A DNA stretch of 39,108 nucleotides from JAXHUM01 sp034189325 (GCA_034189325.1 JAXHUM010000060.1:1-39108); one strand, 5' to 3'; positions 1-7,371 are shown, numbered from the stretch's first letter. Notes: a model not told the origin generated them from the sequence alone. Program-made: numbers and translations.

Positions 1-63
1 TACTTAGATTCGTGAAATATGATCCGTCACCGTACCCGCCAAGTGATAATCGCGCTAAAGGGC

Positions 64-191
64 GGCTAACGGTTTAGGTGAGGAGGGGCGGTTTAAAGGC
101 TGTGAAGCTGAATATGCAAATAAAGAATTGAATAAAGAGAAAAGTTCAGCAACCGCCTTTTGGCAGCCCTCTGCTCCACCTGCGGGTTATG
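64..191 (-). other. attC-like recombination site after the TPR lipoprotein gene
   Basis: Read on the minus strand, the segment just after the TPR gene stop begins with ACATAACCCGC, then AGGTGGAG, and about 110 nt later ends with CTCCTCACCT and CCGTTAGCC. The AGGTGGAG and CTCCTCACCT blocks are imperfectly complementary, with bulged bases. The outer TAAC/GTTA core pairs. This is the R''-L''-L'-R' plan of a large integron attC site with a GTTRRRY-like end. The variable centre contains a smaller palindrome (GGCTGCC, then GGCGG). Assignment is by eye from two blocks and spacing; a covariance model was not run. Confidence 0.6.
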
Positions 192-194
192 TGA

Positions 195-1133
195 TTAGAA
201 TTTTTTTAAGTACCAGGGAGTATTTTTCTTGTATGACTCAAGTTGTTCAATGCATTTTTTGCATTTATCTTCGTAATAAAGTCTGGAGAGTTCATTCTCA
301 TATTCCATATTTTTTAACTCTTGGACAGCTTTCTCTTGATAGGAAAGTGCATTTTCAAAATCACCTATATCTGCATAGGCGGCCGCCATAGTACGGAAAG
401 TATCATGTTTGTGATCAGAATCAGGAAACTCCAATGCAATTTTTAATGCTTTTTCACCATCTCGGATATTTCTGTCAGGGCATGCTGCAAGTATCCAGGC
501 AATATCACCTTTTGTGTTGAATTTTTCTGGATCAAAACTCATTGCCTTTTCATAATCTTCAATGGCGGCCTGACAATCTCCTTTCAGCTCTATTATTTGA
601 GCTCTAACAATATATAACATTGGATGTTTTGGGTCTATTTCTATGGCTGTGTTGAGATCATCAAGCGCTGAATCAATTCTCCCTAGCATTGATTTTATGA
701 TACCTCTTGTACCGTATGGCTCAATGTGCTTAGGATCAACTTCTATAGCTTTGGAGTAAAAACTAATGCCTTTTTCTAAGTCTCCTTGATCACACCAAAC
801 GCCACCGATCTGAAAGTATGGCCACGAATCACTAGGATCGAGTTTTATACAATAGTTCAAATCTGCTATTGCATTCTTGTACTCATTAATATTTTTGTAT
901 GCTAGGCCCCTATTGTAATAAGCCAGGTAATTTTCAGGATCTATTTCGAGAACTTTATTAAAATGCTGAAGGCCTTCATTAAAGTTCCCTTTTTCAGCAT
1001 TTTTAATTCCGAGTTCAAGTAGTTCGTTTATTTGTTGCTGATCCTTATTAAGGCAACCGATGAAATTTCCGAATAAAATCAAAACAAAAGCAATGAATGC
1101 AATTCTGTAGTAAGCTATATTTTTTGGAATCAT
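195..1133 (-). CDS. TPR-repeat lipoprotein (integron cassette gene)
   Basis: The 312-aa product starts with a signal peptide and a lipobox-like FIGC at about residues 24-27, so it is probably a lipidated envelope protein. From about residue 34 it consists of consecutive 34-residue tetratricopeptide repeats with the usual pattern (for example AYYNRGLAYKNINEYKNAI). Such repeats form a superhelical protein-protein binding scaffold. No catalytic domain is visible and the partner is unknown. The ATG is preceded by AAGGAG with 7-nt spacing, which supports this start. Base composition is AT-rich compared with genes to the right of 3300. The gene sits between two attC-like sites, so I read it as a mobile integron cassette. 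Function beyond binding is not inferable. Confidence 0.85.
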   Translation of the reverse strand: MIPKNIAYYRIAFIAFVLILFGNFIGCLNKDQQQINELLELGIKNAEKGNFNEGLQHFNKVLEIDPENYLAYYNRGLAYKNINEYKNAIADLNYCIKLDPSDSWPYFQIGGVWCDQGDLEKGISFYSKAIEVDPKHIEPYGTRGIIKSMLGRIDSALDDLNTAIEIDPKHPMLYIVRAQIIELKGDCQAAIEDYEKAMSFDPEKFNTKGDIAWILAACPDRNIRDGEKALKIALEFPDSDHKHDTFRTMAAAYADIGDFENALSYQEKAVQELKNMEYENELSRLYYEDKCKKCIEQLESYKKNTPWYLKKF

Positions 1134-1154
1134 CTACATGCTCCTTCATATTTG

Positions 1155-1219
1155 ACATAACGCCGTTAATCAGCCGGGCAGCTTTTTGCGTCGGATGAAT
1201 TAGCCTTCTTAGCGATATG
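1155..1219 (-). other. attC-like recombination site after the GNAT gene
   Basis: On the minus strand this roughly 65-bp segment runs from CATATCGC through TAATTCATCCGACGC to CGGCTGATTAA and GCGTTATG. The outer octamers pair with one mismatch, and TAATTCATCCG pairs with CGGCTGATTAA with a bulge and a mismatch. ATCCGACGC followed later by GCGTTAT is typical of compact attC sites. It fills the gap between the GNAT stop codon and the next gene's Shine-Dalgarno, where a cassette attC should be. The exact left core is uncertain. Confidence 0.6.
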
Positions 1220-1222
1220 ATT

Positions 1223-1759
1223 TTATTCACGCCAATGCTGCGGTTTATTCAGCATGTCTGCACATCTGATTTTTCCGGATACACTGTTTATCACTCCTGA
1301 TCGTAATTCCTGAACCATCCAAGCATTAGCATGCTCTTCCGGGATTGGATAAGGAGCGTCAAAGCCTTGTATTCCAGCAGGTTTAAAACCATATTGAGGA
1401 TAATATTCCGGATGTCCAAGCACAAATACCAAATCGACGCCAAAGGTTGTTAAATGTTGCAAACCGTGCTCTATGAGTTTTCCTCCCACACCTTGTTTTT
1501 GAAATTCAGGTATTACGGCTAAGGGAGCCAAGAGCGATATGGATGTGTCATGTTGTGTACCTTCCAATTGTGCCGAGGTAAACAAAATATGCCCCACAGC
1601 TCTATCGTTTTTAAAAGCAAGAAAAGAAAAATAGGGCTTTGCAGTTGAATCACTTAGTAAATCCTTTACAAGATTGGCTTCTTTGTCATATCCAAATGCA
1701 TCTTTTTCTACTTGCAATACATCATTCAATTCTGTGTCTGTAGCTTCTTTGATTTCCAT
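1223..1759 (-). CDS. GNAT family N-acetyltransferase (YhbS-like, integron cassette gene)
   Basis: The 178-aa product has the GNAT fold: a central VGHILFTSAQ strand and the acetyl-CoA binding loop seen as VIPEFQKQGVGGKLIEHGL (about residues 82-100), which is motif A (Q-x-x-G-x-G). The C-terminal LGHPEYYPQYGFKPA matches the YhbS/COG3153 subgroup, whose substrate is generally unknown. The length is normal for a single GNAT domain. Acetyltransferases are frequent passengers in integron cassettes, including some resistance enzymes, but nothing here points to an antibiotic substrate. The gene lies between two attC-like sites, and its start is 19 bp past the upstream ORF. The Shine-Dalgarno is weak (AAAGG about 14 nt upstream), so expression may depend on read-through from an upstream promoter. 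Confidence 0.88.
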   Translation of the reverse strand: MEIKEATDTELNDVLQVEKDAFGYDKEANLVKDLLSDSTAKPYFSFLAFKNDRAVGHILFTSAQLEGTQHDTSISLLAPLAVIPEFQKQGVGGKLIEHGLQHLTTFGVDLVFVLGHPEYYPQYGFKPAGIQGFDAPYPIPEEHANAWMVQELRSGVINSVSGKIRCADMLNKPQHWRE

Positions 1760-1777
1760 CGTATGTCCGATGCCTTT

Positions 1778-2428
1778 CTACTTGTCGCTAACACTTTGGA
1801 TCATTGGCGCTGTGGGCAAACCGACAAAGCTGCTACAAGCTAAAATGGTTGATAACCAACTACTCCTCTTTGGCAAGGCGTCCACTGGACCCGGTTGATA
1901 TACGTCGATTTGTCTTATTGCTTCCATTTCTTTTTTAAATTGAGAGAATGAAGCAATTTGTATAGACACATGTGCGGTATTTTGCCAATCTTCAGTTTCG
2001 TTGGCAGATGAATAGTCAACAACTATCCAAATAATTTCATTCTTACTTTCACTAACCCAGGATGTAGAGTATCTGGCTGGAATTTTATTCGTCTCTTCCC
2101 ACTCTCCACTCTTAGGATTAAAATTTGACCATTTAAAACCTGGTAAAGCCATAAATGATATATTGTACCTGATAAAATCTTTTGCAGTTACGTTGTGTTC
2201 AATGAAATTAATTGTTTCACTAGCTGGAAAAGGGATTTTGACTTTGTACGTTAAAGATGCGACTCCCTTAGCAACATGATCATTAAAATACTGCGCGTTT
2301 ATTGCTTCTGGGTAAACTGGCAATTCCGTAAAAGATCTTTTTTGCTCTTTGGAGCAAGAAGTAAATGCTATTAGTCCTACGACCATTAAAACATAAACAG
2401 GTTTCATAATATTTTTTACGTATAACAT
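1778..2428 (-). CDS. Small predicted lipoprotein, function unknown (integron cassette gene)
   Basis: The ORF encodes up to 216 aa. An internal ATG at 2407 gives MKPVYVLMVVGLIAFTSC, a classic lipoprotein signal peptide with the lipidated Cys in FTSC, so the real start may be 2407; neither ATG has a clear Shine-Dalgarno. The mature part is polar and AT-rich with no family I recognise. The last roughly 40 codons (from VYQPGPVD onward) lie inside the attC-like site at 1786-1899, so the C-terminus is encoded by the recombination site, as is common for cassette ORFs. It is the most upstream cassette in this array. A function cannot be assigned. Confidence 0.7.
   Translation of the reverse strand: MLYVKNIMKPVYVLMVVGLIAFTSCSKEQKRSFTELPVYPEAINAQYFNDHVAKGVASLTYKVKIPFPASETINFIEHNVTAKDFIRYNISFMALPGFKWSNFNPKSGEWEETNKIPARYSTSWVSESKNEIIWIVVDYSSANETEDWQNTAHVSIQIASFSQFKKEMEAIRQIDVYQPGPVDALPKRSSWLSTILACSSFVGLPTAPMIQSVSDK
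1786..1899 (-). other. attC-like recombination site overlapping the 3' end of the small lipoprotein gene
   Basis: This is the clearest of the three sites. On the minus strand it reads ATCAACC, GGGTCCAGTGGACGCC, a variable centre, GCGCCAATGATCC and AAAGTGTTAGCG. The blocks GGTCCAGTGGACGC and GCGCCAATGATCC are reverse complements apart from a bulged base and two mismatches. TCCAGTGGACGC closely matches the widespread TCCAGCGGACGC attC motif. The right end carries the GTTAG core. Length is about 114 bp, within the usual attC range. Confidence 0.7.
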
Positions 2429-3060
2429 TAATTATGTGTTTTTACATAATCTCCCATTTTAGCATTGAATAACCGTATTTTCGTAAAACTGATTGTGGGC
2501 ATTTTACTGAACTTTCAAGCAATATCCATTATATCGATTATGCCTAGAGACGTATAATCAATATACTGAATGACGATTCTGAAAAACATCTTTCCTATAA
2601 GATGATTGAATTAACTGTAAAAGTTGAGACCTCGTATCCAAAAACCCGTTGCCATCTTGTCCGGGCACTCTGACAGAGCTTGTATGCCACAGCACTGTTT
2701 CACAGCATCTGCCTTATCAGAAGCCATGCATATCTGACAAAGCCTCTTCCTTCTCGTCCCCTTCCGGACCCACCCACGCCCCTTTTGTGCGATCTCTACG
2801 TCGGGCTCAGCTTTTAATCCTCGAAATACTCCATGTATCCCTGTACTAAAAATTTCTGCCTTCCTTGACCTCGAACAAAATGGAACATTTTGGAACAGGC
2901 TCTACAGTGCAAAACAAATGGAGATATTCAAGAATGGAATCGATAAATTATAAAATGGGCAAAAACTGCAAATCAAGGAAATTGTCACGGATAGAGGGGA
3001 AAACAAGGGGGTCGCCGGGTAAATAGAGAGCAGATACAGCAATAACTTCTCCGGAAGATC
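2429..3060. other. Intergenic, no supported gene; possible dispersed-repeat remnant at 2600-2880
   Basis: About 630 bp separate the cassette array from the transposase remnant. The left third is very AT-rich. In the cassette reading direction this is where an integron attI site and a divergent integrase would be expected, and no integrase-like frame is present. The part at about 2600-2880 is more GC-rich and, on the minus strand, holds an open frame of roughly 90 codons without a convincing start. It is rich in Cys, Lys and Arg and resembles no family I know. It may be a non-coding dispersed repeat, which I could not test. Confidence 0.4.
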
Positions 3061-3106
3061 AGTTAATGGACCGAGATGGCGGTCGGTCATAGGGAAACAA
3101 TTAACT
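3061..3106. repeat. REP-like nested palindrome beside the RAYT remnant
   Basis: Two inverted repeats are nested. The outer pair is AGTTAAT at 3061-3067 and ATTAACT at 3100-3106. The inner pair is GACCGA at 3069-3074 and TCGGTC at 3083-3088, with an 8-nt loop. The structure ends on the stop codon of the RAYT-like remnant. RAYT transposases are known to recognise imperfect palindromic REP hairpins flanking their genes, so this may be the element's right end. It could also act as a transcript-stabilising hairpin. Confidence 0.45.
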
Positions 3107-3330
3107 CAGCCTTTGATCTGATAATTATTTGACCTTGAGATTGCTTCTCCTTTGCTGACAGCATGTCCCACAACAGGTTGGTTCATATCCAGTCTTCTCG
3201 CCAACTCTCTCTGCGCATAGCCAAGTTCTCTCACCGCCCAAAAACAAAAAAGGGCTCTCGCGTAGGACTTCACCTTCTGTCTGCTCCTGGGATAATTATC
3301 TTCTTTCTCACTTTTTTCCCGGTCACAACT
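3106..3330 (-). pseudogene. C-terminal remnant of a REP-associated tyrosine transposase (RAYT, Y1 family)
   Basis: The translated tail reads RALFCFWAVRELGYAQREL, then ARRLDMNQPVVGHAVSKGE. This is the helix-turn-helix C-terminus found in many deltaproteobacterial RAYT/Y1_Tnp transposases (L-x-C-x-WAVREL...LA-R-L...V-AV-RGE). The whole N-terminal HUH nuclease domain with its catalytic tyrosine is missing, because the frame runs directly into the 3' end of sixA. I conclude that only about 60-70 codons of the transposase remain. The minus orientation matches sixA, so it might be read as a spurious extension. The family call is from memory of the C-terminal pattern. Confidence 0.6.
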
Positions 3331-3791
3331 CAACCTATCTGAGGCATGAGCGTCCATTTGATAAACCACGTTTTCTTATCCGGATCTTTATCAAGGCAGA
3401 CAATCCCGCCGTTCTGGAATTTAAAGACCGAGACATCCACAGACCCGGTTATGAGATAAGATACAAGCCGCTCCATGAAAGGGAGATGTCCCACCAACAT
3501 GACATCTTCTCTTTGGTCTATTGTTTCCGCAAAGGCCTTGACATCATCCATCGGGTTCAGCCCGTCCGTCTCTTCAACCCCCTTTTCAGGTTGAAGAAAA
3601 GAGGCGATCAACTCGGCGGTCTGTTGGGCCCGTGCCTTGCCGCTATGTTTGATCATGGAGACGAAAACCCCATAACCGGCTGCCACTGAGGCAATACGTG
3701 AGACGGTCTCTTTCCCCTCTTTTGACAATGACCGATCGGGATCCATATCCTTGGGCAGACTTTGACCATGCTGTACAAGAAAAAGCGCCAT
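3330..3791 (-). CDS. sixA: SixA-like phosphohistidine phosphatase
   Basis: The 153-aa protein is a short histidine phosphatase. The catalytic His is in LVQHGQ (His8; Gln replaces the more usual Glu or Ala after the RHG-type motif). Other family marks are LSKEGKE, HSGKARAQQTA and the second His in LVGHLPF. SixA removes phosphate from phosphohistidine proteins, in E. coli the NPr of the nitrogen phosphotransferase system; the substrate here is unknown. Length is normal for SixA. It has its own promoter-like sequence 64 bp upstream, so it is probably transcribed apart from the permease gene, which ends 239 bp upstream. Its 3' end abuts a transposase remnant, and the C-terminus looks intact. Confidence 0.88.
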   Translation of the reverse strand: MALFLVQHGQSLPKDMDPDRSLSKEGKETVSRIASVAAGYGVFVSMIKHSGKARAQQTAELIASFLQPEKGVEETDGLNPMDDVKAFAETIDQREDVMLVGHLPFMERLVSYLITGSVDVSVFKFQNGGIVCLDKDPDKKTWFIKWTLMPQIG

Positions 3792-3854
3792 GTTGCTCCT
3801 CCCCTGGGTTCTTTCTCATCCGATGTTCTCAATAAAAAACGCTCTATCGCCTCA

Positions 3855-3883
3855 ATTATATAAAAGGCCCCTGCCCCAGGCAA
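3855..3883 (-). promoter_or_regulatory. Sigma70-type promoter for sixA
   Basis: On the minus strand there is TTGCCT (3878-3883), a 17-nt spacer and a perfect TATAAT (3855-3860). It lies 64 bp upstream of the sixA ATG. The consensus -10 and exact spacing make this one of the better promoters in the window. Confidence 0.6.
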
Positions 3884-4030
3884 TAGATTTTGGGCGGTTC
3901 CGCCGGAAAGCAGACTCTTCGTGTCTTGGATGGTGGCGAGGTCGTGGGAGGATGATATTCGGGACAGCCCCAGGCCTTCGGTCCTGAGACCGATGCGTCG
4001 CATGGCAGAGTCCCGAGGAATAAGACGCTC

Positions 4031-5218
4031 CTATTTGTTATCTGAACAACCGCACGAGCAGGAAGGATCAATGTGAGAGTCTTTGAGAGGAATCTCATTC
4101 TTCTCTTGGCAACAGGCGCCATCCGCATCGTGGTCCTGCTTGTTCTTGGCAGAAAAAATTCCGACCAGCCCTGAACAGAGCGGTCTTATAGAAAAGACAA
4201 GGAGCATAAAGGCCCCTGAGATCTTCAGCCATTCCGGCATGGTCTCAGATGCCTTGCCCATGACAGCCTGGGCTGAAAGGCCTAAGGAGAGATAGACCTG
4301 GTCCAGCGCCAGCCCGCACAGAATCGCAAAGAGGGCTATGGTCCCGAAATAGATGGTCGTGGCCCTCTTACCCAACATGCCGAAGAGAACCGTAAGAGAG
4401 GTGATGTTCGTTGCCGGACCGGCAAGGAGAAAGACCAGGGCCGCACCGGGGCTGACACCTTTCAGGATGAGCGCGGCGGCAATGGGCGTGGAGGCTGTCG
4501 CGCAAATGTAAAGAGGCATGCCCACAGCCAGCATGATAAACATGGCCTTCAGCCCCCCTTGGCCCATGTGTCGTATCAACAGATCATCGGGGATCAAAGC
4601 GGCTATGAGACCTGCAAGGACCAGTCCCACAAAAAACCATCCTGCGATATCTCCCCAATAATCGGTTATGGCATACCTCGTCCCGGCCCCGATCTTTTGG
4701 AGGATCGAATGATGGTTTTTGTGCTCCTCAGGGGGGCAGTCTGTTCCGTCACAGCAGGCGTCCACCGTGCAGGTCCGATCCGACGCCATGGGGAGACCCC
4801 TTTTCTCAGGATCAACGATATTCTCCGCAATGCCTGCGGCGGAAGCCGTGGCAAAGGCGGCCAGGGGCCGGGCAACGGTCATGACCGGGTCCATCATGGC
4901 ATAGGTAACGGAAATGGAGTCCACACCCGATTCGGGCGTAGATATAAGAAAGGCGGTGGTGGCCCCTTTATTGGCGCCCTGTTTCCGCAGCGACACGGCC
5001 GCGGGCAGCACTCCGCACGATCAGAGCGGTATGGGTATGCCCAGAACAGCCGCCTTGAATACGGATACGAACCGCCCGCTCCCCAGATGGCGGGCAATGA
5101 AATCAGGGTTGAGGAAAACGCGCATCAGCCCGCTGATCAGAAGTCCGAAAAGGATATAGACCGATGATTCAAGAAGAAGGTGCCACGCCTCCTGAAATAT
5201 ATGTGCTATGTATATCAT
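4031..5218 (-). CDS. YraQ/SO_0444-type metal permease, predicted selenoprotein (UGA-Sec)
   Basis: Reading the UGA at 5021-5023 as selenocysteine gives one 395-aa protein. Two frames in phase join at exactly this codon: residues 1-65 end in GIPIPL and the rest begins SCGVLPAAVSLRKQG. Homologues have an uninterrupted PLCSCG here, so UGA replaces the first Cys (U66-S-C68). A hairpin follows at SECIS distance. The protein has two permease halves with several membrane segments each, joined by a loop rich in Cys and His (around CTVDACCDGTDC and EEHKNHH). The C-terminal tail is Cys/His-rich (CSCGCSDNK). Such loops and tails fit metal binding, and the family includes a Shewanella Cu/Zn efflux protein, SO_0444. 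The gene starts 27 bp after nadA and is probably in the Rrf2-MOSC-nadA transcription unit. Standard gene finders would split it into two ORFs. Confidence 0.85.
4985..5023 (-). promoter_or_regulatory. Bacterial SECIS element and Sec UGA codon
   Basis: Downstream of the UGA (5021-5023), after a 16-nt spacer, the mRNA can form a perfect 7-bp stem CCGCGGC/GCUGCGG (one G-U pair) closed by the 6-nt loop CGUGUC, at 4985-5004. The apical loop begins 24 nt after the UGA and has G in its first two positions. This fits the published bacterial SECIS criteria of loop distance about 16-37 nt with a loop G. The hairpin lies inside the coding region, as in bacteria it must. Confidence 0.7.
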
Positions 5219-5245
5219 GTCTGCCTGCTCTCAATCTATAGTAGT

Positions 5246-6292
5246 CTACAACATGAGCATCCTGTCCAGGGCTGATCGGGCCTCCTTCTTCACCTCGTCA
5301 GGAACAAGGACCACATTCTTTTGCCCGATCTCTTCCAGGGTCTCCAGGAGATTTTCCAGGTTTATCTTGAACATGTTGGGGCAGAGGGAGTTATGAAGAG
5401 CCAGAACGGTCTTGTCCTGATGCTCCCACGACAAGCGGTCGATCAGGTTGATCTCCGTGCCGATAATGATGGTGCTTTTGCTAGGGGCCTCCTGGACATA
5501 TCGGACAATAAAACTTGTCGACCCAACCGCGTCAGCCTCTTTAACCACCTCTTCCGTACACTCCGGATGGACAACGATCCCTGCGTGCGGGTACTTCTCT
5601 CGCATCGATCGGATATGTTCCACCTGGAATCGCGTATGCACCAGGCAATAGCCGTCCCACAGGATGAGCCTCGCCCTCTTTATGCGCTCGGGAGTATTTC
5701 CACCAAGAGGTTTTTCAGGATTCCAGACGATCATTTCCTCGGAGGGTATGCCGAGACTGTTTCCGCTGTTACGGCCCAGGTGCTGGTCGGGGAAGAAAAT
5801 AATCTTGTCATGCCTTTCAAACCCCCACTCAAAGGCCTTGGCAGCATTGGACGACGTACAGACCAGACCGCCGTGGCGCCCGCAGAAGGCCTTTAGCTCG
5901 GCATCGGAATTCATATACACGATCGGCACAATCGATTGATCATCGATGACGGAGTGGATATCCTCCCACGCCCTTTCAATGGTCACGATATCCGCCATAT
6001 CAGCCATCCAGCAGCCCGCTTCTACAGCCGGAATCTGTACGGTCTGATGCGGTCCGGCCAGGATCGCTGCGCTCTCAGCCATAAAGTGGACCCCGCAAAA
6101 GACAATGAACCGGGCCTCTTTGTCGGCAGCCGCCTTTTGCGACAGACCAAAGGAGTCCCCCTTGAAATCTCCCAGATCCACGATCTCCTTGCGCTGGTAG
6201 TGATGGGTGAGTATAAGGAGCTCCTTGTCGAGATCTTTTTTGATCTCGAGGATTCGCTCTTTTATCCTGTTTTCATCCTCTGTTTTCTGCAT
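5246..6292 (-). CDS. nadA: Quinolinate synthase NadA
   Basis: NadA condenses iminoaspartate with dihydroxyacetone phosphate to quinolinate in NAD biosynthesis, using an oxygen-sensitive [4Fe-4S] cluster. The protein (348 aa from the chosen ATG) has the family marks LTHHYQRKEIVDLGDFKGDS, FCGVHFMAESA, VCTSSNAAK, FFPDQHLGRN, VHPECTEEV and LHNSLCPNM. The three cluster Cys lie in the FCGV, ECTEEV/VCTSS and NSLCPNM regions. A longer frame exists to 6337, but the ATG at 6292 starts MQKTEDENR in register with family N-termini and has a GGAAACAGG ribosome site. It overlaps the MOSC gene end by 20 nt, which suggests coupling. nadB and nadC are not in the window. Confidence 0.95.
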   Translation of the reverse strand: MQKTEDENRIKERILEIKKDLDKELLILTHHYQRKEIVDLGDFKGDSFGLSQKAAADKEARFIVFCGVHFMAESAAILAGPHQTVQIPAVEAGCWMADMADIVTIERAWEDIHSVIDDQSIVPIVYMNSDAELKAFCGRHGGLVCTSSNAAKAFEWGFERHDKIIFFPDQHLGRNSGNSLGIPSEEMIVWNPEKPLGGNTPERIKRARLILWDGYCLVHTRFQVEHIRSMREKYPHAGIVVHPECTEEVVKEADAVGSTSFIVRYVQEAPSKSTIIIGTEINLIDRLSWEHQDKTVLALHNSLCPNMFKINLENLLETLEEIGQKNVVLVPDEVKKEARSALDRMLML

Positions 6293-6752
6293 GTCCCTGT
6301 TTCCTGTCCAAAGGAGGAGAGATTGTGATGACATCATTGCGCCGTATTGTTCCGCCTTTCAGAACACGGCCAAAGACGCCCTCTTTGGGCATAATGCAAT
6401 CTCCCGCCTGGTAGTAAATGGCGCACTTGTTATGGCACTCCTTGCCGATCTGCGTTATTTCTACAAGGGCCTGCTCTCCGAGGGTGATCCGAGTTCCAAT
6501 AGGTATCTCGCTCCAATCCATGCCGGAGGTGGCGATATTTTCGGCGAAATCGCCGAAGGAGACATCCAAACCCCTGTCGCATGATGCCTGAATGCTCTCT
6601 CCGGCAAGGAAACTCACCTGCCTGTGCCAGGGTCCTGCATGGGCGTCTCCCTTGAGCCCATGGTTTTCAATAAGATCAGCAGATTCCACAGGGACTTTGC
6701 GTGTCCCCTTTTTTTTGCTGATCGCAATTGAAACGACTTTCATCTCGTTCAC
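6273..6752 (-). CDS. MOSC domain protein
   Basis: This 159-aa protein is a single MOSC domain, the C-terminal fold of molybdenum cofactor sulfurases. Such stand-alone proteins are thought to bind sulfur carriers or Moco intermediates. Visible marks are NHGLKGDAHAG near the N-terminus, FGDFAENI, LGEQALVEITQIGKECHNKC with conserved Cys residues, and MPKEGVFGRVLKGG. The start is GTG, preceded by GGAGG at 9 nt, and overlaps the Rrf2 stop (GTGA), so translation is probably coupled. The downstream ATG at 6743 is less well spaced. Deltaproteobacterial MOSC proteins often sit near Moco genes, but here the neighbours are an Fe-S type regulator and an Fe-S enzyme. A role in sulfur transfer is inference. 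Confidence 0.85.
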   Translation of the reverse strand: MNEMKVVSIAISKKKGTRKVPVESADLIENHGLKGDAHAGPWHRQVSFLAGESIQASCDRGLDVSFGDFAENIATSGMDWSEIPIGTRITLGEQALVEITQIGKECHNKCAIYYQAGDCIMPKEGVFGRVLKGGTIRRNDVITISPPLDRKQGHAENRG

Positions 6753-7183
6753 GGCGTCAGGCCTCCATCAGTGTTTTCGCTGGAAGGCCGCACCAGATCG
6801 GCCAGACTCTTATCATTGAGCTTTTCATACATGGCGTCCGAGGCCTCTTGCCATACCTTTCTCATCAAGCAATGCCCCGACCTCTCGCATAAATCAACCT
6901 CTTCAAGACACCCTGTCAGGTCAATCCCTCCCTCAAGCACTGTGACGATTTCACCAATGGTGATCTCCTCCGGAGGTCTTGACAGCATGTGTCCTCCCCT
7001 GGGACCCCGAACACTCTTGATAAAGCCGGACCTCTTGAGTGGAATAATCAGTTGCTCGAGGTACTTGACGGAAACATCCTGACGTTTTGCTATGCTGCCT
7101 ATTTGAACCGGCCCTTCATCATAGTGTTCGGCCAGATCGGCCATCATCCTGGTTCCATAACGACTTCGCGTTGACAGCTTCAT
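6749..7183 (-). CDS. Rrf2 family transcriptional regulator with [2Fe-2S]-type Cys triad
   Basis: The 144-aa protein begins MKLSTRSRYG, the standard start of Rrf2/IscR proteins. It has the winged helix with VSVKYLEQLIIPLKRSGFIKSVRGPRGG. Three Cys at 92, 99 and 105 (GCLEEVDLCERSGHC) lie almost exactly where IscR has 92, 98 and 104, so a redox-sensing Fe-S cluster is likely. The frame extends upstream to 7276, but that part is not family-like. The gene heads a minus-strand unit with MOSC, nadA and the selenoprotein permease. A perfect palindrome overlapping its promoter suggests autoregulation. The signal might be Fe-S status, nitric oxide or a thiol metabolite; sequence does not decide. Confidence 0.92.
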   Translation of the reverse strand: MKLSTRSRYGTRMMADLAEHYDEGPVQIGSIAKRQDVSVKYLEQLIIPLKRSGFIKSVRGPRGGHMLSRPPEEITIGEIVTVLEGGIDLTGCLEEVDLCERSGHCLMRKVWQEASDAMYEKLNDKSLADLVRPSSENTDGGLTP

Positions 7184-7325
7184 ATCACTTCTTTTTTGCC
7201 CCTTCACCCCTTGTGGCCCGACCGATGTTTGCTCACCCTGACAAGAGCTCGCTAAGACCTGTTTGTCTTCCTTCAAACCTGACGTCCCACCCCTTTCGTC
7301 ATGAGTGATTCAACGGCGTCCTTAT

Positions 7326-7371
7326 CTATACTGTTTTAGTATAGTTTAAGAATCGCACAACATGTTGTCAA
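7326..7371 (-). promoter_or_regulatory. Promoter and palindromic operator of the Rrf2-MOSC-nadA unit
   Basis: On the minus strand a TTGACA box (7366-7371) is followed by a 17-nt spacer and TAAACT (7343-7348). A perfect inverted repeat, CTATACT-N5-AGTATAG (7326-7344), overlaps the end of the -10 box and the probable start site. This is the usual position for a repressor site, and its AT-rich dyad is like other Rrf2 operators. A second perfect palindrome, ACAACATGTTGT (7357-7368), overlaps the -35 box. Confidence 0.6.

Noticed and set aside
5021..5023. Reading the permease as a nonsense pseudogene or as two genes
   Set aside because: The UGA lies exactly at a conserved Cys, the frame is unshifted, and a SECIS-like hairpin follows at the right distance; selenocysteine explains all three.
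4559..5167. 202-codon plus-strand frame across the permease
   Set aside because: Antisense shadow; the minus-strand frame carries the conserved permease motifs on both sides of the UGA.
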